Positions 43,207 to 51,413 are shown, counted from the first letter of the stretch. The stretch: DNA of 64,000 nucleotides from an uncultured Clostridia bacterium (GCA_937876375.1 CALEHY010000019.1:32582-96581), one strand, 5' to 3'. Made by a program: numbers and translations. Notes: a model not told the origin generated them from the letters alone.

Positions 43207-44490
43207 ATGGAAGATATAAACCAAAATAAAATATTAGCATTAAGCAACTTATCTATTGAAATAACAAGAAGATGTAATATGAATTGTGATTTTTGTAGCA
43301 GAGGAAAAGCACAGAATATTGATATTACACCAGCCATTATTGATAAGGCATTAGATGAAGTAAAAAATTGTTACATAAATAGTTTGCGTTTGAATGGTGG
43401 TGAATCATTTTTAAATGCAGATATGATTAAATATCTTGTTGATTCTATTATTGAAAAACGCATTATGATAGGTAGAGTATGCGTATTCACCAACGGAACA
43501 ATAAAGAATGAAAAAATAAAAGCCTCATTATATCGTTTACATTCATATTTATTAGAAATTGAAACAATGCATAACTATTATTCAAAGCTATTATATGATG
43601 AATTGAATTTAATAGATATTACAAATTACAAAGTAAATGAAGAAAACAAAATACAGATTATTATTAGTGATTTGGAACACGATAGAAATATAAAAGTTAA
43701 TGATTTTATTAGCTTTTATAATATGAATTGTTCTACATTTCAAGTATCAAAGCAATCAGAAACACTAATTAGCAAAGATATATGTATATATTTATCTGGT
43801 AATACATTAATAAACCATAAAAAGATATTAAAAAATAACATCAATGTGATTCAAAGTGATGTTAGAACTATTATAAACGAATACAACTTTATTAAAGACA
43901 ATTCAAAGGTTATTCATATTGGTAAAACATTAACTGTATCTGCAAATGGTAATGTATTTGTTGGTAGCTTACAATCCTATGATAAAGTTGATGCTAAACC
44001 AATGTTTAATATTTTAGATTGTAATAATGATTTTATTGATAAGGTTTATAATTGGTGCTGGTTGCATCCAATAACTGAAACTATGAATGATTTTAGAGAA
44101 ATGGAAGAAAGCAAAAAATGGCTAACTAATAATGGCTATACCATAATAGGAAAAGAGCCTTATTTATTATGTTGTAATCAAATGCTAATTAATAAGTTTG
44201 AAAGCATTATGAAACAAACACATAATAAATATAAAGCATTAACAATAAACGAGGTTGAAAAACTATCTATATATTTATTATGTTTAGAATATATAGAACT
44301 GGAAAAGAAAAAACCATCTTATGAATATAAATATTTATTTGCTTTTCTAATGATTAATTTTGAACAATTCAGTAAAGGTTTAGAATATGTATTTGATGTT
44401 TGCTATTGTAATCATTGGTGGTTAGAAACAAAAATTAATGAATTAATAGGGGTTAATGATATAAAATCACGCATAAAAACAACCCCTTAA
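43207..44490 (+). CDS. Radical SAM protein carried by the element
   Basis: A 427-aa protein. EITRRCNMNCDFCSRGKAQ holds the C-x3-C-x2-C cluster that binds 4Fe-4S and S-adenosylmethionine; SLRLNGGESFLNADM is the GGE motif and CVFTNGTIKNEK follows strand 3. The C-terminal half has scattered Cys (YNWCWLHP, YLLCCNQML, DVCYCNHWW) but no clear SPASM array. Family beyond radical SAM was not recognised. It is not a recognisable viperin-type (pVip) enzyme, since their usual motif surroundings are absent. It is the only cargo-like enzyme on the element. Start after AAGGAAGCGATTAT. Confidence 0.8.
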   Translation: MEDINQNKILALSNLSIEITRRCNMNCDFCSRGKAQNIDITPAIIDKALDEVKNCYINSLRLNGGESFLNADMIKYLVDSIIEKRIMIGRVCVFTNGTIKNEKIKASLYRLHSYLLEIETMHNYYSKLLYDELNLIDITNYKVNEENKIQIIISDLEHDRNIKVNDFISFYNMNCSTFQVSKQSETLISKDICIYLSGNTLINHKKILKNNINVIQSDVRTIINEYNFIKDNSKVIHIGKTLTVSANGNVFVGSLQSYDKVDAKPMFNILDCNNDFIDKVYNWCWLHPITETMNDFREMEESKKWLTNNGYTIIGKEPYLLCCNQMLINKFESIMKQTHNKYKALTINEVEKLSIYLLCLEYIELEKKKPSYEYKYLFAFLMINFEQFSKGLEYVFDVCYCNHWWLETKINELIGVNDIKSRIKTTP

Positions 44491-44544
44491 AATCTTGATT
44501 TTATAGCCTTTAAATGCCTTTTTAATGGCGTTTTGATAATAGTT

Positions 44545-44592
44545 AAGGACTATACACTATTTAGCTTTAATGCTGGTGTATAGTCCTTTTAT
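44545..44592. terminator. Bidirectional terminator
   Basis: AAGGACTATACAC (44545-44557) pairs with GTGTATAGTCCTT (44576-44588), T run on the plus strand. Between the convergent radical SAM gene and the gene at 44634. Confidence 0.8.
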
Positions 44593-44633
44593 TCTTATAT
44601 ATTATAAAGTTGTTTTATTTGTGTTTGTTTGTG

Positions 44634-45098
44634 TTAATATGCTTTATTATGTGATACTATGCCGAAACTTGCAGAGCCATCACTATCAACATTTACAGTT
44701 GCATCAAAATTATATTTACCTTTTACATTACCATATTCATCATAACCCCAGTAATTGCCTTTTAATGTAACTTTATAGCTTGTAAATACTTCTTCAACCT
44801 CTGTTGTAGCTATTTCAATCATATCAATTCTGCTAATACCATTGCCATTACTTGCATAATACAATTTATAATCATTTTGCATTAAATAATCAGCTGCAAT
44901 TTGTTTAGCTTGATATTCACTAACTTGATATTCTGTTGATTCTTCAACAGTATATATTTGTGTTGTTGGTTTTTCTTTTTCTTCTTTTGATGATTTAGCA
45001 GAAAATACACCAACTAATATTACACCGATTAAGATTATAACTATAAAGATAATTGCTAATACTCTAATAACTGGACTATGTGAAGAATTGTTATTCAT
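44634..45098 (-). CDS. Membrane-anchored small protein of the element
   Basis: 154 aa, start MNNNSSHSPVIRVLAIIFIV at 45098 with AAGGGGG nearby; a GTG upstream at 45122 is rejected. One N-terminal transmembrane helix (residues ~10-32), a charged Thr/Glu-rich linker and a C-terminal beta-rich domain (SYKVTLKGNYWGYDEYGNVK, NFDATVNVDSDGSASFG), facing outside if the helix is a signal anchor. Function unknown. Its start lies just after the small reading frame at 45119-45295. Confidence 0.6.
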   Translation of the reverse strand: MNNNSSHSPVIRVLAIIFIVIILIGVILVGVFSAKSSKEEKEKPTTQIYTVEESTEYQVSEYQAKQIAADYLMQNDYKLYYASNGNGISRIDMIEIATTEVEEVFTSYKVTLKGNYWGYDEYGNVKGKYNFDATVNVDSDGSASFGIVSHNKAY

Positions 45099-45118
45099 AA
45101 AATTAACCCCCTTGTAAT

Positions 45119-45295
45119 TCACTGTTTATCAGCTTCATAATCAAAAGCATATTGTATAACTGGACTATGAGCATCCCTATATTGACCTTCAGGCATATTA
45201 TATTTACCTTGTTCAGCCCATTGTTGAGCTTGTAATATGCCGAACTTTTGCCAATCTTGTTTATACTGGTAATAATCATCATTATTTAATCGCAA
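45119..45295 (-). CDS. Small reading frame of the element (TTG start)
   Basis: 58 aa: LRLNNDDYYQYKQDWQKFGI then LQAQQWAEQGKYNMPEGQYR and a tail ending HSPVIQYAFDYEADKQ. It overlaps the end of the upstream gene by a few bases and sits 20 bp before the next start, so the frame fills an otherwise unexplained gap. The composition looks coding. The HSPVI motif recurs at the start of the next protein (SSHSPVIRV). No ATG is available except an internal one, so the start is uncertain. Confidence 0.45.
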   Translation of the reverse strand: MRLNNDDYYQYKQDWQKFGILQAQQWAEQGKYNMPEGQYRDAHSPVIQYAFDYEADKQ

Positions 45296-45744
45296 TAAAT
45301 ACTGATGATAAACATATTGCTATAACATTCTTCACCATAATTAAAGAACACTTGTAAACGATTATCACTAATAGAAGTAATAGCAAAATCATTAACACCA
45401 GTTAAATTTATATTCATAGCTGGTGTATGCTGATTATTAATAACAATTACTGGCTCATTATTAAAGCTGCTAAATATTATTAATGGGTTTTCTATAACAC
45501 TTGTTAATAAGCTGGTATATGATTTAATTCTTTTGCTATCCTCTGAAAATAATACAGCTTGACAAACACTAATATTAATTTTTGTAGCATCTTCAAGATA
45601 CTTTAACAAGTGGTTATAATTGTGTTCTGCTATGTAGTTTTTAACAAGATTCACATTATTAACGAATTTGCGTTGATGAGGTTTTAAATCACCTTCAGGA
45701 AGATTAAATAAATCCTTTTTGTTTTCTGTTTGATAACTAACCAT
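45286..45744 (-). CDS. Hypothetical protein of the element
   Basis: 152 aa, no signal peptide or membrane helix. N-terminal helical part (LKPHQRKFVNNVNLVKNYIA), then a beta-rich half (PLIIFSSFNNEPVIVINNQH, DNRLQVFFNYGEECYSNMFI). No family recognised. It follows the integrase gene with a 7-bp gap, so it belongs to the integrase transcript; a recombination accessory or cargo role cannot be told apart. Start after AGGTAGG. Confidence 0.5.
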   Translation of the reverse strand: MVSYQTENKKDLFNLPEGDLKPHQRKFVNNVNLVKNYIAEHNYNHLLKYLEDATKINISVCQAVLFSEDSKRIKSYTSLLTSVIENPLIIFSSFNNEPVIVINNQHTPAMNINLTGVNDFAITSISDNRLQVFFNYGEECYSNMFIISIYCD

Positions 45745-45751
45745 TGTTTTT

Positions 45752-46741
45752 TTACCTACCTTTATTATTTAAATTATTGATTGGACTATTTTTAAAATAC
45801 TGTTTGCCTATATCATCATTAGTAAAATCAATATAGGCTTCTTCTGTAACTGTTACAGAGCTATGACCTAATAGCCTACTTAATGTGTATATATCACCCC
45901 CATTCATTAAAAACCTTTTAGCGAAGTTATTTCTTAATGTGTGAGGGTGTGCATCTTTTATGCCGACTCTCAAACAATACTTTTTAAAATTCGTTTCAAA
46001 ATTGTTTATTTGCAGAGGTTTACCCTTATTCGTACAAAACAGATATTCACTATCTCTATATCTATCTTTATAGTTTAACCAAAGTTTTAATAGCCTTGCG
46101 ACCTTATCACCGAAGAATACAACTCTACTTTTTTTACCTTTTGTTATTGCTGCTGGTAAATATATTGAATTTCTTTTTAGGTTTACATTTTCTGTTTTAG
46201 TTTGTAATGTTTCACCTATTCGCATACCGGTATCAAGCAGTAATTGAATTATTACATAATCTCTATACTCTGGAAATTTTGATATATCCATACTGTTTAG
46301 AATTGTATTAAATTCATTATCAGTAATATAATAAAGTGGTTTGCGTTCTTGCTTTAAGTATTTAATTCGTTTGCAAGGGTTAGCCTTAATATAATCATTT
46401 TCATATAAGAAATTAAAGAACACTTTTATATTTCTTAAATAATTGTTAATGGTTGTGTTAGACATACCATTATTAAAATCAGGTCTATTATGGGGATAAT
46501 TAGCCGATATTGATGCTTCATTTAATACAACAGTATATTTACCCCTTGTTTGTAAATACTCAATATATGCCTTTATATGCTTTTCTTTTATTGCGTTGAC
46601 TTGCCTAATATCTTGTTCATTTTCAAGATACATAAAATAAAGCCTAATTGTTTGTTCATAGCTCTGTATTGTTTTCATAGATAGAGCCTTATAATCACAA
46701 TAGGTTAAGAACTCATCTAAAACAACATACAAATCATTCAT
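45752..46741 (-). CDS. Tyrosine recombinase/integrase of the element
   Basis: About 329 aa, starting MNDLYVVLDEFLTYCDYKAL at 46741, preceded by GGTGG; a frame extending to 46759 is less likely. N-terminal SAM-like core-binding domain, then the catalytic domain. Catalytic residues: Arg in LDTGMRIGETLQ, Lys in AAITKGKKSRVVFF, His-x-x-Arg in HPHTLRNNFAKRF, His in LGHSSVTVTEEAYIDF and the nucleophilic Tyr in the same segment. It is transcribed towards the element interior from the spo0A end, the usual place beside an att site. Confidence 0.92.
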   Translation of the reverse strand: MNDLYVVLDEFLTYCDYKALSMKTIQSYEQTIRLYFMYLENEQDIRQVNAIKEKHIKAYIEYLQTRGKYTVVLNEASISANYPHNRPDFNNGMSNTTINNYLRNIKVFFNFLYENDYIKANPCKRIKYLKQERKPLYYITDNEFNTILNSMDISKFPEYRDYVIIQLLLDTGMRIGETLQTKTENVNLKRNSIYLPAAITKGKKSRVVFFGDKVARLLKLWLNYKDRYRDSEYLFCTNKGKPLQINNFETNFKKYCLRVGIKDAHPHTLRNNFAKRFLMNGGDIYTLSRLLGHSSVTVTEEAYIDFTNDDIGKQYFKNSPINNLNNKGR

Positions 46742-46781
46742 AAAAAATAACACCACCATTTAATAGGGCAATAAATAGGTG

Positions 46782-46795
46782 GTGTTTATAGGTTT
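46782..46795 (-). repeat. Element end inverted repeat, right copy
   Basis: GTGTTTATAGGTTT, the exact complement of 39539-39552. To its right, ATGTTTATTGCTATGAAAAG (46805-46824) and ATGTTTATTGCAATGACA (46849-46866) form an imperfect direct repeat whose ATTGC[T/A]ATGA core also occurs in spo0A (46947-46956). These are candidate integrase sites. Confidence 0.6.
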
Positions 46796-46903
46796 ATAAT
46801 AAATATGTTTATTGCTATGAAAAGATTATTTCATAGGTATTTTCATAATGTTTATTGCAATGACAACGGATAGAAAAACACTTGAAACACGCATAAATAA
46901 AGG

Positions 46904-47671
46904 CTATGCGGTTGTCCTCATAGAAAGCTTTATTTTATCGCTAATCATTGCTATGAATTCGCTGTTTGTTGGCTTGCCTCTCTCTGACTGAATGGTGTAG
47001 CCAAAGTATGATGATAGCACGTCGACGTCACCTCTGTCCCAAGCGACCTCGATAGCGTGTCTGATAGCACGCTCAACTCTTGAGGCACTGGTGTTGTACA
47101 TTTTTGCAACAGTAGGATATAGTAGCTTTGTCACAGAGCCTAGCATTTCATCATCATTGATGCAAAGGACTATTGCAGAGCGTAAGTACTGATACCCCTT
47201 GATATGTGCTGGAACGCCAATATCCCTCATAGTGTTGGATATAATTACCTCTATATCGGACAAATTGAACACAGACACATTATCATTCCTTGCACTGCGC
47301 CATTGCCACAGTGCTTGTAGCCTATGAGCGACAGCCTCTGGTCTAACTGGCTTGATAAAATAGTAGCTAGCACCAGCGTTAATCATCTGTCCCTCAAAAT
47401 CCGACTTGTCGATGGCTGAAAGTAGCGCCACCAGTGGCTTTTGCGACAGAGAGGTGTTGATATAATCCATTACCTCTAGCCCATCTGCACCAGTCATAAA
47501 TACGTCCATTAGTACAATATCAAAATGCTCCATTGAGATACGGTCAATCACCTTTTGTCCGTCCTTGCCAGTCAGCACAGCCTCGATACCAAGCTCGTTA
47601 AGCTCCCTCTTGCACGCCTTGCCAAAGCTGTCCGTGTCGTCTGCAATAAGCACTCTAATAGAATTGCTCAT
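46904..47671 (-). CDS. spo0A: Sporulation master response regulator Spo0A
   Basis: 255 aa. Receiver domain with VLIADDTDSFG (acidic pair), phospho-acceptor Asp in IVLMDVFMTGADG, Ser in LLSAIDKSD and Lys in YFIKPVRPEA. C-terminal sigma-A effector domain with HIKGYQYLRSAI, TASRVERAIRHAIEVAWDRG and RGKPTNSEFIAMISDK, the conserved 0A-box-binding region. Start at 47671 (MSNSIRVLIADD) after AAGGAGATGCTAAAC; the longer frame is rejected. The element integrated at its 3' end but the reading frame is complete. It lies 189 bp downstream of spoIVB, the usual clostridial order. Confidence 0.96.
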   Translation of the reverse strand: MSNSIRVLIADDTDSFGKACKRELNELGIEAVLTGKDGQKVIDRISMEHFDIVLMDVFMTGADGLEVMDYINTSLSQKPLVALLSAIDKSDFEGQMINAGASYYFIKPVRPEAVAHRLQALWQWRSARNDNVSVFNLSDIEVIISNTMRDIGVPAHIKGYQYLRSAIVLCINDDEMLGSVTKLLYPTVAKMYNTSASRVERAIRHAIEVAWDRGDVDVLSSYFGYTIQSERGKPTNSEFIAMISDKIKLSMRTTA

Positions 47672-47860
47672 GTTTAGCATCTCCTTCAAAATATTAAATT
47701 GTGAAAAAAGTTAATGCGCATAAACAATATTTTCATTTCTTCCACATATTACCATATCAAAATTGCAAATGCAATAGTTTTTCACAATAAAATGTGAAAA
47801 AACTACACATTTTTAATTAGACGACACTATATCTTGTATTTTGATAATATATGACAAATG
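47672..47860 (-). promoter_or_regulatory. spo0A upstream region with TGTGAAAAA inverted repeat
   Basis: Inverted repeat AGTTTTTCACA-ataaaa-TGTGAAAAAACT (47776-47804) without a good T run, and another TGTGAAAAAAG at 47700-47710. It could be an operator or a weak spoIVB terminator. No clear sigma-H promoter or 0A box was recognised. Confidence 0.4.
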
Positions 47861-49051
47861 TTATCGACATTGTTCGAGCATATTCTCGACAAATATTGCA
47901 TATCCCTTGCGAGGATTGTTGACGATTACATGAGTCACAGCACCAACCAGCTTGCCATTCTGTATTACTGGCGACCCACTCATACCCTGCACGATACCAC
48001 CAGTCGCACCGATAAGTCGCTCATCAGTCACCTTGATTACCATATTCTGCTCCCTGCCCCTACCACTGTAACTGATATGCGATATCTCGATATCGAACGC
48101 CTGTGGTCCAGATGAGTCGATAGTACAAATAATACTAGCCTTGCCCTTCTTGACCTCTTGTCGTGATGCGATTGGATAGAGCTTTGATGCATCACTTATT
48201 TTTGCGTAGTTGCCAAATATTCCGTTCTGTGTGTTCTGGGTCAATGTGCCGACCACCTGTTCGCCAAAATCACAGACTAACGACCCAGTGCTACCACTTG
48301 TGCCCTTTTGCACATTCGTCACATTTGCCGACACAGCCTCACCCTGTAACATAGGCATAATCTCGTTAGTATCAACGTCGTTGATTTGATGACCAAGAGC
48401 GCCAAAGTAACCAGTATCACTGTCAAAATATGTTATCGTTCCGATACCAGCTGTTGAGTCACGCACCCACATACCAGCCTTGTAGCATCCCTCACGATTG
48501 GAGAACACTGGCGTCAGCGTAAATGTGCGATATCGGTCATCACGCTTTATTTTAATTATATATTCTTTACCATTATTATCATTGAGTATTTGTTCCACAG
48601 CATCAGAAGAATAAACATTAGTCCCATTTATCGCAACAATTATGTCACCAACCTCGATACCTGCGTCCTCTGCTGGATTAATGCTGTCGCCATCATCAAG
48701 GCTCACACTCTGTGTGCCGACCACAATTACACCATCGGTGTACAGCTTTATGCCAAACACCTCGCCACTGACATTGACCGACCTTGTCGCTCTGTTCGTG
48801 ACTGTCACAGTCTTTACTGGCACAACGCCAAGTATTTTTATCGTTCTTTTTGTCGGCTTTGCCACTTGGTAGTCAACTGACTGTGTCTTCGTTCCGTTAG
48901 AGTACGAATATATCGACGAAAATGCTATATCATTGTCGTCATACACAGTTATATCATTCGGTAGCGAATATGTGCCGACAGCAACTAGACTCAGCACCAC
49001 AGCACACACTATCCCAAGCACAATATCAAAATATCTAATAGCTCTTCGCAT
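47861..49051 (-). CDS. spoIVB: SpoIVB peptidase
   Basis: A 396-aa forespore-secreted serine peptidase of family S55; in B. subtilis it triggers sigma-K activation by cleaving SpoIVFA. N-terminal membrane helix (FDIVLGIVCAVVLSLVAVG), a PDZ domain (SINPAEDAGIEVGDIIVAIN), then the protease domain with the likely catalytic His in FGALGHQINDVDTN and Ser in GIVQGMSGSPVIQNGKLVG. Start after GGTGATTTT. Its presence next to spo0A supports spore formation. Confidence 0.94.
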   Translation of the reverse strand: MRRAIRYFDIVLGIVCAVVLSLVAVGTYSLPNDITVYDDNDIAFSSIYSYSNGTKTQSVDYQVAKPTKRTIKILGVVPVKTVTVTNRATRSVNVSGEVFGIKLYTDGVIVVGTQSVSLDDGDSINPAEDAGIEVGDIIVAINGTNVYSSDAVEQILNDNNGKEYIIKIKRDDRYRTFTLTPVFSNREGCYKAGMWVRDSTAGIGTITYFDSDTGYFGALGHQINDVDTNEIMPMLQGEAVSANVTNVQKGTSGSTGSLVCDFGEQVVGTLTQNTQNGIFGNYAKISDASKLYPIASRQEVKKGKASIICTIDSSGPQAFDIEISHISYSGRGREQNMVIKVTDERLIGATGGIVQGMSGSPVIQNGKLVGAVTHVIVNNPRKGYAIFVENMLEQCR

Positions 49052-49103
49052 AAAATCACCCGTTATATATTGCCCATTTTAGGTAGTAATTATAACTTTG
49101 TTC

Positions 49104-49132
49104 TTGCAAGAGAGTACATAATGTGCTAAAAT
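49104..49132 (+). promoter_or_regulatory. yebC promoter
   Basis: TTGCAA (49104-49109), 17 bp, TAAAAT (49127-49132), 32 bp before the start. Confidence 0.65.
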
Positions 49133-49164
49133 AAGTCGGTAATAAATAGGAAAGGTCTGATAAA

Positions 49165-49905
49165 ATGAGTGGACATAACAAATGGAGCACCATCAAGCGT
49201 AAGAAGGGTGCTAACGATGCTGCTAGAGCAAAGATTTTTACAAAAATAGGTAGAGAGCTCGCTGTTGCTGTTAAGAACGGTGGCCCAGACCCTAACAATA
49301 ATGCAAAGCTTCGTGACGTTATCGCAAAGGCAAAGCAGAACAATGTGCCAAATGATAATATCGACCGTATGCTCAAGAAGGCTGCTGGTGATAGTGATGG
49401 CGCTAACTATGAGGAGATCGTATACGAGGGATATGGTCCATCAGGTGTTGCTGTCGTTGTTGAGGCTTTGACAGACAACCGTAACCGTACTGCTGGCGAG
49501 GTTCGTCACTATTTCGACAAGGCTGGTGGTAATATGGGTAACCCTGGCTCTGTTACATTTATGTTCGAGAAGATGGGTCAAATCATTATCGAAAAAGAGG
49601 ATATCGACGAGGATCAGCTTATGATGGACGCACTAGAGGCTGGCGCTACTGATTTCCTTACTGATGATGAGGATATCTTCGAGATTAGAACTGTAACTAA
49701 TGACGTTGGTGCTATCCGTGACGAGCTTGCTGACAAGGGCTACACCATCGTATCATCCGAAACACCATATATCCCATCAACATACACTCGTCTTGAGGGC
49801 GACGATATGAAGAAGATGGCAAAGATGATTGAAATGTTCGAGGAGAACGAGGACGTTCAGAACATTTATCACAACTGGGAGAACGAGGACGAATACGAGG
49901 ACTAA
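49165..49905 (+). CDS. yebC: YebC/PmpR-family regulator
   Basis: 246 aa, full length for the family. N terminus SGHNKWSTIKRKKGANDAAR, then FTKIGRELAVAVKNGGPDPN, NVPNDNIDRMLKKAAGD, EGYGPSGVAVVVEALTDNRN and GGNMGNPGSVTFMFEKMG. Members act as DNA-binding regulators, and recent work links them to relief of ribosome stalling at prolines. It is divergent from spoIVB. Start after GGAAAGGTCTGATAAA. Confidence 0.95.
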   Translation: MSGHNKWSTIKRKKGANDAARAKIFTKIGRELAVAVKNGGPDPNNNAKLRDVIAKAKQNNVPNDNIDRMLKKAAGDSDGANYEEIVYEGYGPSGVAVVVEALTDNRNRTAGEVRHYFDKAGGNMGNPGSVTFMFEKMGQIIIEKEDIDEDQLMMDALEAGATDFLTDDEDIFEIRTVTNDVGAIRDELADKGYTIVSSETPYIPSTYTRLEGDDMKKMAKMIEMFEENEDVQNIYHNWENEDEYED

Positions 49906-49925
49906 TCCCATAATAAACAAAAAAC

Positions 49926-49960
49926 AAAAAGAGAACTTTGAAAAAAGTTCTCTTTTTTTA
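49926..49960. terminator. Bidirectional terminator
   Basis: AAAAAGAGAACTT, short A-rich loop, AAGTTCTCTTTTTTT, between convergent yebC and the XRE gene. Confidence 0.85.
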
Positions 49961-50611
49961 CTAATCTATAGGATTTTCTAATAAATCTTCTATGCTACAG
50001 CCAAGTGTCAATGCTAATCGGTATAGCGTTTTTGCTTGTGCTTTGTCTATATCGTTTTTGCGTTGCTCATACATTTGAATCGAGCGAAGCTGAACACCTG
50101 ATTCCTCTGCAAGCTTTGCTTGGGATATTCCTTTTGTTTCACGAATTCTTTTTAATCTTGTTTCAAACTGAATACTGTTCATCTTGTCATACATTGCGTC
50201 ATAGAAATGAGTTATATCCATTTCGTGGAACACCTTATACATATTCACGATATCACTCATCTTGACCTTTTCAAATATATCCTTAAAACGATATGCGCTA
50301 TACCATTGAAATGCGGCTAATGCCCAACCAGCCCAATATTCAGCAGATTTATCCATTGGTTGAGTTGCTAACATATCTGGTTTTTCCATATATATTTTTT
50401 CGATTATATTGTTTGCAAGCTCAATGCCCGACATTCCCATTATTACTGCTGAATTGCCTGTTTCAAACTGCTTTGCAAAGCCTGATTTCATAAACAATTC
50501 TGCAAACCAGTCTATTTCATAGTCGCAATCATTAACTGCGTAGTCAAACATTGTAGCAAGCGTTGTTTGTGCATTTGACAAGCACAACTCATCGTAAGCG
50601 TGGATCATCAT
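49961..50611 (-). CDS. XRE-type HTH protein, probable antitoxin partner
   Basis: A 216-aa protein. The first ~140 residues are helical and unrecognised (IDWFAELFMKSGFAKQFETG, SAEYWAGWALAAFQWYSAYR). The C terminus is a clear XRE/Cro helix-turn-helix: RLKRIRETKGISQAKLAEES, GVQLRSIQMYEQRKNDIDKA, LGCSIEDLLENPID. It overlaps the upstream DUF3990 gene by 23 bp, so the pair is translationally coupled with the toxin-like gene first. The DNA-binding half is the obvious candidate to bind the palindrome in the shared promoter. Confidence 0.75.
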   Translation of the reverse strand: MMIHAYDELCLSNAQTTLATMFDYAVNDCDYEIDWFAELFMKSGFAKQFETGNSAVIMGMSGIELANNIIEKIYMEKPDMLATQPMDKSAEYWAGWALAAFQWYSAYRFKDIFEKVKMSDIVNMYKVFHEMDITHFYDAMYDKMNSIQFETRLKRIRETKGISQAKLAEESGVQLRSIQMYEQRKNDIDKAQAKTLYRLALTLGCSIEDLLENPID

Positions 50612-51272
50612 TCTTCATTCCTTGTCTAATAATATCCATAACAAATAAATCATCAAGCTCTAATGCCTTATTTGATAATTCGTCCTTGTATTGTTTTCTT
50701 GCTTTTTTATCTCTTGTTTCAAACTTTGGATAATATATATTTTTATCTACTGGTATTGCCTCAACAAATTTGATTTTTTCAAATGCTTTTTCTGAAACTA
50801 ATGCAATTTGTTCTCCTAATTTTCCAAGCTTCAATGCCTTTGAAAGACTATTAATAGGCAAGCCATTTGCAACAAATGATTCTGCAAAATTGAAATACGA
50901 ATCATCTGCCCTATAACCGATTACTATGTCATAAGCCTTTGTATCAATATAGAAATTCTCTGTTAAATACTCCATTGCAGTTTTCGCAAAAGTAGTGTTA
51001 GTAGTAATCGTTCTATTATTTATTAAGATAGCTATCCAATTCAAAATAGTTTTATCACTATCGTTCAAATGTAGCACATCAAGGTCTGCCATATCTATCT
51101 CATAAACATTCACGAAACCATCTTTATTAAATTTACAAGCCCATTCCTTTGCAAGCTCAATATCCTCTGTGCAGTAAAAGCCTTGACCATAATCGTTTTC
51201 TTTTTTACCAGCAGAGAGATTTGGTGCTTTTACAATATGGTCTGAACCATGATAAAGAATCATTTTACTCAT
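50589..51272 (-). CDS. DUF3990-type protein, putative ADP-ribosyltransferase-fold toxin
   Basis: A 227-aa protein starting MSKMILYHGSDHIVKAPNLS at 51272 after GGGAGGTAGTT; the longer frame to 51344 is rejected. LYHGS near the N terminus and NDYGQGFYCTEDIELAKEWA followed by VNVYEIDMADLDVLHL are the DUF3990 pattern, which resembles the NAD-binding H-Y core of ADP-ribosyltransferases (from memory of the family). The rest is helical and charged. It is coupled to an HTH gene and autoregulated by appearance, hence toxin-antitoxin-like; activity unproven. Confidence 0.75.
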   Translation of the reverse strand: MSKMILYHGSDHIVKAPNLSAGKKENDYGQGFYCTEDIELAKEWACKFNKDGFVNVYEIDMADLDVLHLNDSDKTILNWIAILINNRTITTNTTFAKTAMEYLTENFYIDTKAYDIVIGYRADDSYFNFAESFVANGLPINSLSKALKLGKLGEQIALVSEKAFEKIKFVEAIPVDKNIYYPKFETRDKKARKQYKDELSNKALELDDLFVMDIIRQGMKNDDPRLR

Positions 51273-51334
51273 AACTACCTCCCTATTTATTATACGCAAT
51301 TTATAACCAACTATCATTGTGATGTTACATCTAT

Positions 51335-51363
51335 AATATATCATTGCAATGATACAATGTCAA
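51335..51363 (-). promoter_or_regulatory. Promoter with palindromic operator for the DUF3990-XRE pair
   Basis: Minus strand TTGACA (51358-51363), 17 bp, TATATT (51335-51340). The perfect 16-bp palindrome TATCATTGCAATGATA (51339-51354) fills the spacer and touches the -10. A related half site ATCACAATGATAG lies downstream near 51311-51323. Confidence 0.8.
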
Positions 51364-51370
51364 GAGGTAA

Positions 51371-51400
51371 CAAAAAAGAGGATGACCTAAGTCATCCTCT
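51371..51400 (-). terminator. ppdK terminator
   Basis: AGAGGATGAC (51377-51386), CTAA, GTCATCCTCT (51391-51400), read into T6 on the minus strand. It separates ppdK from the toxin-antitoxin-like promoter. Confidence 0.85.
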
Positions 51401-51413
51401 AATTATTTGCTTT

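Larger units (their letters stand above)
39391..46903. mobile_element. Integrated element at the 3' end of spo0A
   Basis: About 7.4 kb of markedly AT-richer DNA between the detached spo0A tail and the intact spo0A. It encodes a tyrosine integrase at the spo0A end, a serine resolvase with res-like repeats, an HU-like protein, an SF2 helicase, a radical SAM protein and small unknowns; no relaxase or conjugation genes are seen. The 14-bp inverted sequence AAACCTATAAACAC occurs at both ends (39539-39552; complement at 46782-46795). ATTGCTAT-type motifs occur in both spo0A tails and near the integrase. It looks like a plasmid-derived site-specific integrative element. Confidence 0.85.

Noticed and set aside
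43207..44490. Prokaryotic viperin
   Set aside because: Only the general radical SAM cluster motif is shared; the viperin-specific surroundings and a nucleotide kinase neighbour are missing.
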